Shown one piece after another: positions 8,815-17,503 of a DNA stretch of 64,000 nucleotides. The translations under genes were made by a program, and so were the position numbers. Under the pieces are notes generated by a model. That model searched no databases, had not been told where the DNA came from, and was given only the letters and a program-made list of their open reading frames with translations. The stretch lies in NCBI RefSeq assembly GCF_040687965.1, contig NZ_CP156085.1, positions 1-64,000 of the forward strand. Direction: 5' to 3'. This stretch comes from Methylocystis echinoides. Lineage in GTDB: Bacteria > Pseudomonadota > Alphaproteobacteria > Rhizobiales > Beijerinckiaceae. Every line of letters begins with the position of its first letter. The first letter of the stretch is position 1.

Positions 8815-8990
8815 AAGTTTGCCCAGGGCAAACTTTTTTGAACGTGGGCAGGCTCCCTTGGGGATCCAATTCTTCTCAGAGACGCGGGCAAAGTTTGCCC
8901 CGGGCAAAGTTTCTCAGCATGGCGACGTTAGGCGCCTGCTCACCACCCTGTGCTATTTCACAGTGTCTCCTCCTGCCTCCTACGGGCAAA
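8815..8990. promoter_or_regulatory. Cluster of TTTGCCC/GGGCAAA inverted heptamers before parAB
   Basis: Six copies of one heptamer lie upstream of parA. TTTGCCC (8818-8824) and GGGCAAA (8826-8832) form part of a perfect 21-base palindrome at 8815-8835. GGGCAAA (8886-8892), TTTGCCC (8894-8900) and GGGCAAA (8902-8908) alternate with single-base spacers. A half-site lies at 8984-8990. This layout suits a ParB-bound centromere or an autoregulatory operator for parAB. The first palindrome is followed by six Ts, so it could also serve as a terminator. Confidence 0.6.
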
Positions 8991-9080
8991 CCTCCGGCAT
9001 TAGCGAGCCTCGAGTCGCTCGCGCCAAGGAGAGTAGATGGATTTCGCGGCCTATGGATTTAACCCTGGCGCCACGACCAG

Positions 9081-9830
9081 ATGAGGGTACTGGTCGTCAA
9101 CAACGAGAAGGGCGGCGTTGGCAAGAGCACGATCGCCGTGCACCTCGCCTGGTATTTCGCCGAGCGGGGCAAGCGCGTGCTCTTTCTCGATCTCGACCCG
9201 CAGAGCAACGGCACCACGACGCTCGCAGCGCATGCCAGCCATATTGACGCGGCTGCGCTATTTTCGCATCCCGTCGCTATCCCCCCGATCGCCAAGAAAG
9301 GCATTCGCGTGCTTGGCGGCAGCGCCGCTTTGCGAGGGATTGTCTCGGTCGACAGCAAGCTCGTTGAACAGTTTCGCGCCAACCTCGCGGATGCGTCGCA
9401 GAGCTTCGACATCGCGATCATCGACACGCCGCCGACGTTCGGCGTCCGAAACCTGGCGGCGTTAATCGTCGGACAGTTCGTGCTGGCGCCTATCGACCTC
9501 GACGACTACGCCATCGACGGCATCGAGACGCTGCTCAAGCACATCGTTGGCGTGCGGCAGAAATATAATCCGGGGCTCACGTTTTTGGGATTGATCCCCA
9601 ATCGGCTGCAGACGACCTCGCCCCGACAGCGGAAGAACCTGAAGAGCCTCGTGCAGAAATTCGGAACCAAATATCTGTTCGATGGGGTGATCCCCCAGCG
9701 CTCATCTATTGGTGAGGCCTTGGCGGAGAAGAAGCCGGTCTGGAGCTTGCCAAAGACGGCGGCTCGCGAGGCAGGCCGCGAACTTCGGCTCGTATTCGAC
9801 AAGCTCGCGGCGAAGATGGAGGCAGCATGA
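9081..9830 (+). CDS. parA: ParA-family partition ATPase
   Basis: This 249-residue Walker-type ATPase moves plasmid DNA together with ParB. It has the deviant Walker A motif NEKGGVGKST (residues 8-17) with the signature lysine, Walker A' LFLDLDPQSN (about 34-43) and Walker B IAIIDTPPTF (about 113-122). There is no N-terminal DNA-binding domain, so it resembles the small ParA class rather than RepA. The ATG at 9081 is the first start in frame and begins the conserved core directly. Its stop overlaps the parB start by four bases (ATGA), indicating translational coupling. The heptamer cluster upstream is the likely control or centromere site. It is separate from the RepA/RepB pair at 36.8-39.0 kb. 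Confidence 0.9.
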   Translation: MRVLVVNNEKGGVGKSTIAVHLAWYFAERGKRVLFLDLDPQSNGTTTLAAHASHIDAAALFSHPVAIPPIAKKGIRVLGGSAALRGIVSVDSKLVEQFRANLADASQSFDIAIIDTPPTFGVRNLAALIVGQFVLAPIDLDDYAIDGIETLLKHIVGVRQKYNPGLTFLGLIPNRLQTTSPRQRKNLKSLVQKFGTKYLFDGVIPQRSSIGEALAEKKPVWSLPKTAAREAGRELRLVFDKLAAKMEAA

Positions 9831-10960
9831 GCTACGCCGGGAAGCTCGACGACGTCGCGCAGTTGCTTGACCAACTGGAGGGCATGGAGGCCCCTGGGTC
9901 GAACGGGGCTCCGCTCGACATCGCTCTCTCACTGATCGAGGAAGATCCGCATCAGCCACGCCGCGCTTTCGACCCTGAGACGCTTTCTCAGCTTTCCGCC
10001 TCCATCCAGGAACGGGGCGTGCTCCAGCCGATTGGCGTGACCCCCGCCGGCGAGAATGGAATGCACAGGATCATCTTTGGCGCGCGCCGGTTTCGGGCGG
10101 CGCAGCTCGCCGGACGCACGACAATTCCAGCGTTTGTCCACCACGCCAGGGTCGCGGATCCTTACGACCAGATGATCGAAAATATTCAGAGAGACGACCT
10201 CTCTGCGGCTGATATTTCAGCCTTCATTCTGTCTCGGGTGCAGGCGGGCGAAAAGCAGAAGGACATCGCGCAACGCCTCGGCAAGGATAAGAGCTATATC
10301 GCCATGTATGCGGCCGTGAGTCAGATGGCAGCAACCCTCCGAGATCGACTGGCGACGTCGCCGATCCGCGCTGTCTACCAATTGCACCAGACGTGGAAGA
10401 AGTTCCCGCAGGAGGTAGAGGCGTTTTGCGCTGAGCATGATTCCTTTACCCGTGCGCAGGCGCTGGTTTTCTGCTCAGATTTGACGGGCGGCGCTCCGGA
10501 AATCGATCATTCTTCAAAGACCGTCATAGGAGTCGATCGCGCCTCTGCAGAGCCTATGACATACGCTGAATCACGAACGAGTGCTCCCTCTCCTAATGGC
10601 GACATCATCCCAAAGACTCGAAACGCTTCTGAGAGTGCGACGGGTAAAACAAGCCAAACTCCGCGAGTGGCATCTGATGCACGATCCCCGCGACTGCAGA
10701 TCAGAAACGGAGAGCGTCTCGGATGGCTCATTCTGGATCGCGCATCCCCATCTGGCCGAACGCACGGCCTGGTCTGTTTCCAGGATACTGGCGGAATTGA
10801 AGACCTGCCTCTCTCGGCCTTGCGACTGATGGAGCTAAATGTGAGGCCTTGCCCAGACGACGCGAAGCAACGCCTCACATGCACGGCAGCTAGCGGCTTT
10901 TCCATCCCGAAGGGACGAAGCGAAGCGGAGCGCCCGGAGGCCGAACGCGCTTCCAAATAG
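9827..10960 (+). CDS. parB: ParB-family partition protein
   Basis: This 377-residue ParB-type protein is the presumed DNA-binding partner of the upstream ParA. The N-terminal ParB/Srx CTPase-like domain (about residues 25-115) shows EEDPHQPRRAF, the GARRFRAAQL box and the ENIQRDDLS box. The helix-turn-helix region (about 120-200) contains QKDIAQRLGKDKSYIAMY. The C-terminal third is low in recognisable motifs but carries a WLILDRASPSGRTHGLV patch near residue 295. It overlaps parA by four bases. The likely binding sites are the TTTGCCC/GGGCAAA repeats at 8815-8990, inferred from position only. Confidence 0.88.
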   Translation: MSYAGKLDDVAQLLDQLEGMEAPGSNGAPLDIALSLIEEDPHQPRRAFDPETLSQLSASIQERGVLQPIGVTPAGENGMHRIIFGARRFRAAQLAGRTTIPAFVHHARVADPYDQMIENIQRDDLSAADISAFILSRVQAGEKQKDIAQRLGKDKSYIAMYAAVSQMAATLRDRLATSPIRAVYQLHQTWKKFPQEVEAFCAEHDSFTRAQALVFCSDLTGGAPEIDHSSKTVIGVDRASAEPMTYAESRTSAPSPNGDIIPKTRNASESATGKTSQTPRVASDARSPRLQIRNGERLGWLILDRASPSGRTHGLVCFQDTGGIEDLPLSALRLMELNVRPCPDDAKQRLTCTAASGFSIPKGRSEAERPEAERASK

Positions 10961-11076
10961 CGCCGTAGTGAGGCCGGAGGGTGTGGGAAAGGCGCGGGGA
11001 AATGGAAGTTGTACCCTCTCGGCTGGTCAACTAGAATCGAGGCCCCTGCTTTGCAGATGAGCCAAAATGTGTGTTT

Positions 11077-11130
11077 GAGGCTGAGTGCAGGATAGGCTTG
11101 CCGCCAGCCATTTTTAACCGTGTCAGCCTC
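11077..11130 (-). other. Candidate oriT with IncP/VirD2-type nick sequence
   Basis: On the minus strand, CCTATCCTGC (11087-11096) equals the core of the IncP (RK2) nic region, where the cut falls after CCTATCCTG. It is flanked by an eight-base inverted repeat, GAGGCTGA (11077-11084) and TCAGCCTC (11123-11130). It lies just upstream of mobC and the relaxase gene, the usual place for oriT in such systems. The match is short, so the call rests on position plus motif. Confidence 0.55.
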
Positions 11131-11151
11131 GAACGGGGATTGAGCCACCGC

Positions 11152-11673
11152 ATGGCCTTTTTGGGGTTCCATATTGACGACGCTGTCGCTGAGCGCTTCG
11201 CCGCCCTCGCCGCAGGCGAGGGCGGCAAATCCAACCTACTGCGACGCTTGGTCGAGCAGGCTGTGGGGAGCGATGCGGCGATTAAGCCTCCCGCTCCACT
11301 CTCGCAAAGTTCCGGCAAGATCACGATCAGGCTGAGGGAAGGGGAGCTTCGGCTTCTCGAGTCTGTCGCCGCACAGCGCCGAATGACCCGCACGCAATGG
11401 GTCGCGTCAGCGGTTCGCACGCGGCTTGGTTTCCCGGTTCAACAGACGCATGAAGAAGCACAGGCCTTGCGCGCTGTTGTTCGCGAGTTGAATCGCATCG
11501 GCGGCAACATCAACCAGATCGCCCATGCTTCCAATCTGAACCGCCTGATCGGTCTTCAGGGCAGGCTAGACGCTGAGGCCGTCCGCGCGGCTTCGGATGG
11601 CGTCCAAGCAGCGCTCGCCGAGGTGCGCGAAATTCTGAGGCGCAATGCGAGCTATTGGGAGGGTCGGTTGTGA
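11152..11673 (+). CDS. mobC: MobC-like relaxosome accessory protein
   Basis: This 173-residue protein is of the plasmid mobilization relaxosome MobC type, which helps the relaxase open oriT. It has an N-terminal ribbon-helix-helix-like segment (FHIDDAVAERFAALAAGE, residues 6-23), a second similar segment (KITIRLREGELRLLESVAAQ) and the family signature LNRIGGNINQIAHASN (about residues 122-137). I chose the ATG at 11152; an earlier ATG at 11071 would read through the candidate oriT. The stop codon overlaps the GTG start of the relaxase gene, so the two are translated together. Confidence 0.85.
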   Translation: MAFLGFHIDDAVAERFAALAAGEGGKSNLLRRLVEQAVGSDAAIKPPAPLSQSSGKITIRLREGELRLLESVAAQRRMTRTQWVASAVRTRLGFPVQQTHEEAQALRAVVRELNRIGGNINQIAHASNLNRLIGLQGRLDAEAVRAASDGVQAALAEVREILRRNASYWEGRL

Positions 11674-12713
11674 GCAGGGAAGATCGCGATCTCGACTTGC
11701 CGCCGATCTCCTACGTGTGGCGGACCCCGGTCAAGAAACCCAAGCGGGCAAAGTGGGAAATCCCGGATCCAGTCGAGCCGGGCAAGCTTACCCCTGCCAT
11801 GCGGGCGCGGCTCGAGCGGATTGTCGCCAAGGCGCCCGAAGTGATGGTGAAAATCACCAGCAGGACCAAGACCGTCGCCCATTTGAAGTCCCATCTCGGC
11901 TATATCACTCGCGAGGGCGAACTTGGCGCCGAAACCGAAACGGGCGCCGTCATGGAAGGCCGGCAAGGTCTGCGAGACATCCAGTCACGATGGGCCGACG
12001 ACGCGGCGCTGGACGGGAGGCGGCGGCGGGATGGTCCGCTATCGCATAACGTCGTCTTTTCCATGCCTCCCGGAACGGCGCCCACGGCGGTAAGGGATGC
12101 AGTCCGCGCCTTTGCGGTCGAGACCTTCGGCGGGAGGCATGATTTCGTGTTCGTGCAGCATCTCGACGATGCGCATCCGCATGTGCACCTCACGGTGCGG
12201 TCGCTCGGCTATGACGGGCAGCGGCTTAATCCGCGCAAAGGCGATCTCGCGACGTGGCGGGAACAGTTTGCTGCCGAATTACGGCTCCGCGGTGTAGACG
12301 CCGAAGCGACGCCGAGACGCGCGCGGGGTAAAGTGCGGAAATCGGAACGCGGCGTCATTCGCGCAATCAAGCAGCGCGGTGAGCAACCGCGCATAGAGCG
12401 GCTCGTCCGCGAAGAGGTCGTGAGGCAAGCTCGTGGGCTTGAGACATTGGCGACGCCGCAGGAAGTGAAGGGGATCGAAAGACAGGCAGTCATCCGAGAC
12501 GGTTATCGCCGGCAGGCAGAGGAGTTGAAGCGCTCACTGAGCGGGGCGGACCATGAGCTGGCGACTCAATTGGAGCAGTTCGTCGCGGACATGCCCGCAC
12601 CCGAAACAAGGCGCGGTCGACTTTTGAAAGAATTGCGTAGGGGGCTCGAAAAGGCGCAGCTACAACCGGGTGTCGAACAAAGAGAGAGAGAACGGCCGGA
12701 GCGGACCAGATAA
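11670..12713 (+). CDS. VirD2-like relaxase/mobilization nuclease
   Basis: This 347-residue relaxase should nick oriT and pilot the strand through the VirB/VirD4 channel. The HUH nuclease domain (about residues 45-200) has VMVKITSRTKTVAHLKSHLGY near its start and the histidine triad motif DDAHPHVHLTV (about 166-176). A long basic helical tail follows, with KRGEQPRIERL-like composition suited to a secretion signal. GTG at 11670 is favoured because GGAGGG lies six bases upstream and the start overlaps the mobC stop. The family is the VirD2/MobP type, consistent with the IncP-like nick sequence nearby. Confidence 0.87.
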   Translation: MSREDRDLDLPPISYVWRTPVKKPKRAKWEIPDPVEPGKLTPAMRARLERIVAKAPEVMVKITSRTKTVAHLKSHLGYITREGELGAETETGAVMEGRQGLRDIQSRWADDAALDGRRRRDGPLSHNVVFSMPPGTAPTAVRDAVRAFAVETFGGRHDFVFVQHLDDAHPHVHLTVRSLGYDGQRLNPRKGDLATWREQFAAELRLRGVDAEATPRRARGKVRKSERGVIRAIKQRGEQPRIERLVREEVVRQARGLETLATPQEVKGIERQAVIRDGYRRQAEELKRSLSGADHELATQLEQFVADMPAPETRRGRLLKELRRGLEKAQLQPGVEQRERERPERTR

Positions 12714-12791
12714 TTGTCGATTTCGGCGTTTCGTTTATGGCCCCTGGCCGGGACGATAAGGTTTTGCGAAAGGTGGCCTTGCACCTGCTCT

Positions 12792-13139
12792 TCAGCACTG
12801 CTTCCGTGCAGCCGCCAGCTCGTCCCGACAGACCCGTTCGAGGTCAAACAGATCTTCACGCGCGAGCTTCCACATGATCGCCGGGGCGACGCTCTCGTAG
12901 TTGTGGCGCAGTACGTTGCCGATGCCGGCGACTTTCTTCCAGGGAATGTTGGGATGGCGCGCTTTGAGCTCGTCGGTTAAGCGCCGGCTGGCTTCGGAAA
13001 TGATTTCGACGCCACGTTCGACCAGCCACTGTTTCTCCCAATCGGCTTCGAAGGCGTCAAGAGGCATCTCGGCCAGAACAAGGCGCACACGCTCGATCGC
13101 TTCAATAATGTCCGTGAGAGGCGCCGTCATATTTTTCAT
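12792..13139 (-). CDS. hepT: HepT-like toxin (DUF86 family)
   Basis: This 115-residue all-helical protein belongs to the HepT/DUF86 family of HEPN RNases, toxins paired with MNT-type nucleotidyltransferases. The family motif near residue 78 reads GIGNVLRHNYESV, with the conserved H-x-Y; the expected Rx4-6HxY spacing is met loosely. The gene lies downstream of and on the same strand as the MntA-like gene, ten bases apart. In studied pairs MntA adds AMP to the HepT tyrosine to silence it. The Cys-ending C-terminus abuts the convergent relaxase gene. Confidence 0.85.
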   Translation of the reverse strand: MKNMTAPLTDIIEAIERVRLVLAEMPLDAFEADWEKQWLVERGVEIISEASRRLTDELKARHPNIPWKKVAGIGNVLRHNYESVAPAIMWKLAREDLFDLERVCRDELAAARKQC

Positions 13140-13149
13140 TTGGAGGCGA

Positions 13150-13443
13150 CTAAAACACGCGCACGGCGCCGTCTTCGATGGAACGGCGCAACGTCTTATG
13201 GAGGCTGTCGCGAGTCATAATGTCCGTCTGGCGCCCAAGGATGCTTGCGGCGTATTCCTTCACGTCCATCAGCTCGAAAAGGCCGAGCTTACCCTTCTGG
13301 TAATCGAAGAAAAGATCGACGTCCGAATCGGCGCCAGCGTCCCCCCGTGCCGTGGACCCGAAAAGGTACAGGTGGTCAACGCCGAGCCGCTTGAATTCGG
13401 CTTCATGAGCCTTCAGACGGCTTATCGCTTCTTCGCATTTCAT
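13150..13443 (-). CDS. mntA: MntA-like nucleotidyltransferase antitoxin
   Basis: This 97-residue minimal nucleotidyltransferase is the predicted antitoxin of the MntA-HepT pair. It has the diagnostic GSx10DxD motif, LFGSTARGDAGADSDVDLFF (about residues 27-46), in which the two Asp residues bind metal. Its length matches the family. It comes first in the pair, as is usual, and lies on the same strand as, and downstream of, the secretion operon, so it may act as a plasmid stabilisation module. Confidence 0.9.
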   Translation of the reverse strand: MKCEEAISRLKAHEAEFKRLGVDHLYLFGSTARGDAGADSDVDLFFDYQKGKLGLFELMDVKEYAASILGRQTDIMTRDSLHKTLRRSIEDGAVRVF

Positions 13444-13571
13444 GGATTGTGTTTAGCAGATTTCGGGATTTGCTTCCACGTTTCTGTCTGGAGCTTGGCG
13501 CTTCCCCTGGATTGCCGCCTCACGGCCGTAGAGGCTGCGGAATAGCAGAGATGAAGCAGAGCGTGGTGCGG

Positions 13572-14384
13572 TTACCTGATCCTCTGGCGCCCGGCGACAT
13601 GGTTCGGGGCTTTGGTTCTCTCTGCGGACCTTCGCTGCCCGGGGCCCAGCGCAACCTTTTTTTCAATGATTTCCGCCCGATCGAAGTGCGCGCCGCTGCG
13701 CCGATGATTGGCCATGCGCTCCCTTGCGGCGTTCAGAATACGGCTGCGCGCTTCCGGGTCTTTCGGGAAGGCGGCGAGGGCCACGCGCTCGATCAGGGCG
13801 AGGTGCGAGCGGACGTTAACATCGTTCCCGCCTTTGTTCCCAGCCCGCTCGGCTGGTGGCGGTCGTCTGGGCGTCTCCCCTGCCCTTCCGCGTTCGCGGT
13901 CAGAGGCGAGAGGCCGGCCGTCGCGTACGGGGCGCCCTTTCAGCTTCGCGAGCGCAGCGCGGTCAAGCTCTGTCGGCTCGTAGCCGTTAACCTCAATCCC
14001 TCGAATTGAGGCCACGCGCCAAGCCTCTCGCCGGAATTCCAGCGCGCCAGAAAGCTCGATTTTTTCCCATCCACGGTGGGCGGCGATCGCGACCAGGTCG
14101 CGGACCACCTCCAGGTTCGCAACACGCGTCATCAGGCGGTCCGGACTGGTTTTTGCGACGAGATATTCGCCGTGAGGGTCGGCGAAGATCCTCGCATTCG
14201 CCCGGTCGTCCTCTACGACGTAGTATTTCTGACGCAGCCGCTCGGGCAGAGAGTCGGATCTCTTTTCGTCCTTGTCTTTCGGACCCGCGCGGCGGTCGTC
14301 GCTGTCCTCTAAACGCTCCTCGCCTGCTCGCCCCACGCGCCTTGCTTCGAAGACGCGGCCCTTGTCCTGTTCACCCTCACCCAC
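13572..14384 (-). CDS. LPD7-domain protein downstream of traG
   Basis: This 270-residue protein has a central LPD7 (large polyvalent protein-associated domain 7) region, about residues 50-150. It begins RLRQKYYVVEDDRANARIF and includes VRDLVAIAAHRGWEKIELSG and FRREAWRVASIRGIEVNGYEPT. LPD7 is often fused to or encoded near conjugative relaxases and primases. Both flanks are highly charged and disordered-looking. I chose GTG at 14384, which overlaps the traG stop and has GGGAG eight bases upstream; the longer open frame up to 14513 would overlap traG out of frame. It probably takes part in transfer, but its role is unknown. Confidence 0.75.
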   Translation of the reverse strand: MGEGEQDKGRVFEARRVGRAGEERLEDSDDRRAGPKDKDEKRSDSLPERLRQKYYVVEDDRANARIFADPHGEYLVAKTSPDRLMTRVANLEVVRDLVAIAAHRGWEKIELSGALEFRREAWRVASIRGIEVNGYEPTELDRAALAKLKGRPVRDGRPLASDRERGRAGETPRRPPPAERAGNKGGNDVNVRSHLALIERVALAAFPKDPEARSRILNAARERMANHRRSGAHFDRAEIIEKKVALGPGQRRSAERTKAPNHVAGRQRIR

Positions 14385-16446
14385 GGCTGAACTCCCGGGT
14401 CCGCTGGCGGCGCTTGCCGCGCCCCTGCGCGCCCTTGGCGCGGGCCTCCTCGCCTTCCTCCGGCTGTGGGACGCTCGATATTGTGGATGTATTGCTCGCC
14501 TCAGTATTCTCATCGTAGCGCGCGGCGCCGTCGATGTAGCCCGCGACCCAGGCGTTGAGCGCTTCCTCCGAGACGCCTTTAAGATCTAGGGGAATATCGG
14601 CGAGACTCGAGAGCGCGTCCGCCGGGATCGAGGCCGGGTCGTCAATTTCGGAATCGGCCAGAGGTCGGCGAATGACAAGAGCGCGCAGCTCGGCGACATC
14701 CTGTCTCAGTTGCAGGACCTGTGAGGCGAGCGTCGCCTGGTTTGGCGCGGGCATCGGTTCTATAACCGGCGGCGGCGCGAGCCGCGCGGAAAAGCGGTGG
14801 TCCTCGTAATAGACGAGCTTATCCGCGAGGATTGGCGGCGCGCCGGCCACCAGCACGAAGGATTTGCTTTTGGGCGTGAGTTTCAGCTCCTGCGGCAACA
14901 GCAACGGACGCCGGTGATCCGAAATCGTCTCGGAGCTCGCGCGGCTGGAGAAGCCCCAAGGCCGCGAGCGGCTCTTGGCCTCGACGGTCTGCGTCCCAAG
15001 GCGCTCGGAGAGCTCGACGGCCACGTCGTGCTCTTTGGGCGTGAACACGATTTCGACAGCGTGATTGGTCAGAAAGTTCTTGGCCTCGTCCGGACCATAG
15101 ATGGCGCGCAGTTGCGACGGGCTCTGCAAGATGGTGAGCAGCCGTATCCCATAGCCGGCGACGAATGCGACGCTTCTCGCCAGCACGCCGACATGGCCGA
15201 GAGAGGGGAATTCATCGAGAAGGAGCAGGAGCTGGCGCGAATAGGCGGGATTGTGCTCGGGCAGCTCGCGGGCGTTGAGGTCGACCACCTGCTGAAAGAA
15301 CAGATTGAGGAGAGGCGCCATGCGGTCGAGATTATCGGGCGTCACGGCCAAATAAATGGAGATGGGTTCTGATCGCAGCACTGCGAGATCGAAGTCGCTC
15401 GCCGAGGTCGCGGCGTCAATTCGAGGATTGAGCCAGAGCCCGAGCCGCGCGGTGACTGTCTTGCGCACCGACTGCAGCGTATTTTCCGATGCAGAAATAA
15501 AATCGTTCAGCGCCGCAACACAGGAGGCTGAGAGCGCGTCCGGCCCGCTCTGGCGCGCGCTCAGCACCTCCTCGAAATGCGCCTTAACGTCGCTCGTCGC
15601 CGTGAGCTGGCGCAGGATTTCGCCGATGGTGAAGGGCAAATGGGGCGTTTCGGCAGTATAGCCGCCAATGGCGATAAAGGCGGAGCGTGCAGCCTCCGTC
15701 CAGAACGGATCGCCGCGCAGATCGGGCGGAAACAACATGCCGGCGATCCGCTGCAGATCGTCATAAAGATCGCCTTGATCACGGCGAACCGCCGAGAGCG
15801 GATTATAGCGCGCCGTGCGGCCCTGCGGGTCGAAGGGGTCGAAAAGATAGACCTTCTGCCCATGCTGGGCCCGAAACCCCGCGGTTTTGAGGAAATTCTC
15901 CTTCTTGATGTCGAGGACGACGACGCTGTCGCTCCAGGAGAGGAGATTAGGGATGACGACTCCAACCCCCTTGCCGGATCGCGTCGGGGCGTAAACGATC
16001 ACATGCTCGGTCCCGCCGAAGGTCAGGAGCTTGCCATGCGCCTCGCCGAGCAAGAGGCCGTGCTTGGCGCGCAGCCCTGCCGCCTCGATCTCGCGCAGCG
16101 ACGCGAAACGCGCGGCCCCGTGCAGCGGCCGCGGCCGCGCGCGCAAGACCGTCCCGAGCAGGCCGAAGGCGGCTATGGCGCCTGCCAGGGCGCCAATTGT
16201 GAGCCAGCGGTCGAGGCGTTTGTCGACACCGAATTTTGGAGCCCATCTGACGAACTCAAAGAGGTGCAGTCCGCCATCATGCGCCCGAAGGCCGAGCAGC
16301 GAAACGTTCGACGCGACAAAGAGGAAGACCGCCGCCGCAAGCAGCGCGAGCCCGACATAAAGCCCGGCGCCTGGCCAGAGGCGGACGGATTGCGAGGCGC
16401 AAATTCTCAAAGAGAAAACAGGAGTCGCGCGCGGTTCAAAACCCAT
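14377..16446 (-). CDS. virD4: VirD4/TraG type IV coupling protein
   Basis: This 689-residue coupling ATPase links the relaxosome to the secretion channel at the inner membrane. Two N-terminal membrane segments (about residues 28-50 and 83-102) precede the ATPase domain. Walker A is APTRSGKG (153-160) and Walker B is the LLLLLDEFPSLGH stretch (about 415-427). The TraG/VirD4 signature regions SVVVLDIKKENF and GYGIRLLTILQSPSQL are also present. The tail past residue 610 is acidic and low in complexity. It follows virB11 with an 11-base overlap in the secretion operon. Confidence 0.95.
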   Translation of the reverse strand: MGFEPRATPVFSLRICASQSVRLWPGAGLYVGLALLAAAVFLFVASNVSLLGLRAHDGGLHLFEFVRWAPKFGVDKRLDRWLTIGALAGAIAAFGLLGTVLRARPRPLHGAARFASLREIEAAGLRAKHGLLLGEAHGKLLTFGGTEHVIVYAPTRSGKGVGVVIPNLLSWSDSVVVLDIKKENFLKTAGFRAQHGQKVYLFDPFDPQGRTARYNPLSAVRRDQGDLYDDLQRIAGMLFPPDLRGDPFWTEAARSAFIAIGGYTAETPHLPFTIGEILRQLTATSDVKAHFEEVLSARQSGPDALSASCVAALNDFISASENTLQSVRKTVTARLGLWLNPRIDAATSASDFDLAVLRSEPISIYLAVTPDNLDRMAPLLNLFFQQVVDLNARELPEHNPAYSRQLLLLLDEFPSLGHVGVLARSVAFVAGYGIRLLTILQSPSQLRAIYGPDEAKNFLTNHAVEIVFTPKEHDVAVELSERLGTQTVEAKSRSRPWGFSSRASSETISDHRRPLLLPQELKLTPKSKSFVLVAGAPPILADKLVYYEDHRFSARLAPPPVIEPMPAPNQATLASQVLQLRQDVAELRALVIRRPLADSEIDDPASIPADALSSLADIPLDLKGVSEEALNAWVAGYIDGAARYDENTEASNTSTISSVPQPEEGEEARAKGAQGRGKRRQRTREFSRG

Positions 16447-17503
16447 TACGCCGCTTTGCCTCCGGATCGTAGTAGATTTCCGTGATACGGTAACGGCCGT
16501 CGCGGCGGCTCATCTGCACGACGACATCGACCGTCAAGTGCAGCAGCCTCCTGATGTCGTCGCGGGCAAGATCGCGGCCTTCGGCGCTCTCCTTCACGAG
16601 AAGGGTCAGCTGCTCGAACGCCAGCCGCGCGCTGTCGGCATGGACGGTGGTGATCGAGCCTGGATGGCCCGAGTTGACGTTGCGCAGATAATAGAAGGCC
16701 GTGCCGTCGCGCAGCTCCTGCAGCAGGATGCGGTCCGGGCGCATTCGCAGAGCCGATTCGAGTAGCTCACGCGGGCCAATTTTGGCAACCCCTCCCCCAT
16801 CCTTGGCGTAGAGCAGGCGCACATGATTGGGCTGCGAAACGGAAAGTTCCGCTGTGTCCTCGATGGTCAGAAGGCGCTCATGACCGGGGATCAGCGCGAC
16901 CAGTCCTTTTGCCAGCGTCGTCTTTCCTGATCCCGTGGCCCCGGAAATGACGATGTTACGGCGGCTGGCGACAGCGCGCTCGAGGAACGCGCGCCACTGA
17001 CCGGCTTCTTTGAGCCGGATGAGCTCCTCTTCGTCCGCCGAGAGGCTGTCATTGGCAGGGCGGACATCCGCGAAGAGCGAGTGGCGCTCGAAGTCGTCGA
17101 GGGTCATCGTCAACGGCGCGACCTTTCGGATGGTCAGGCTGACCGTCCGGGCGGGAACCGCCGGCGGCGCGACAATCTGGCAGCGTTCGCCGAAGGGAAG
17201 CACAGTCGATACGATCGGTTGGTCGGTGGCGATGTCCTGGCGCGTGAAGGCCGCGGCGGCGGTCGCGAGATTCATCAGCTGTGGAAATTCAAGGCCCGAC
17301 CGTTCATGGCGCGTCCAGCCCTTGGGGCTTTCCGTAAAAGCTTCGCCCGGGCGGTTGATGGCGATTTCCGTCAGCTCCGGCGCCGCGAGGAGCTCGGCGA
17401 TCGGCTCGAGGCAGCGCAGAAGAACCCGCCGCTCAGCTGAGTCCGCGCCCGGTTCCGGTTGGCCTTGCTGCACACTAAAGCGCGCAGCCCCTGCTCCGCT
17501 CAT
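16436..17503 (-). CDS. virB11: VirB11 secretion ATPase
   Basis: This 355-residue hexameric traffic ATPase sits on the cytoplasmic side of the type IV secretion system. Walker A is GATGSGKT (residues 188-195). The Asp box and Walker B region contain LLTIEDTAEL, and HPGSITTVHADS carries the His box. The N-terminal domain precedes residue 150. The ATG at 17503 is preferred over one at 17530 because it begins after the virB10 stop region and matches family length. It overlaps the end of virB10 by four bases. Confidence 0.94.
   Translation of the reverse strand: MSGAGAARFSVQQGQPEPGADSAERRVLLRCLEPIAELLAAPELTEIAINRPGEAFTESPKGWTRHERSGLEFPQLMNLATAAAAFTRQDIATDQPIVSTVLPFGERCQIVAPPAVPARTVSLTIRKVAPLTMTLDDFERHSLFADVRPANDSLSADEEELIRLKEAGQWRAFLERAVASRRNIVISGATGSGKTTLAKGLVALIPGHERLLTIEDTAELSVSQPNHVRLLYAKDGGGVAKIGPRELLESALRMRPDRILLQELRDGTAFYYLRNVNSGHPGSITTVHADSARLAFEQLTLLVKESAEGRDLARDDIRRLLHLTVDVVVQMSRRDGRYRITEIYYDPEAKRRNGF

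Noticed and set aside
8815-8840. Reading the first heptamer palindrome only as a terminator
   Set aside because: It is followed by Ts, but the same heptamer recurs five more times without T-runs, so a protein-binding array explains more.
15577-16485. A 302-codon open frame antisense to virD4
   Set aside because: Shadow of the well-supported virD4 gene; no recognisable motif.
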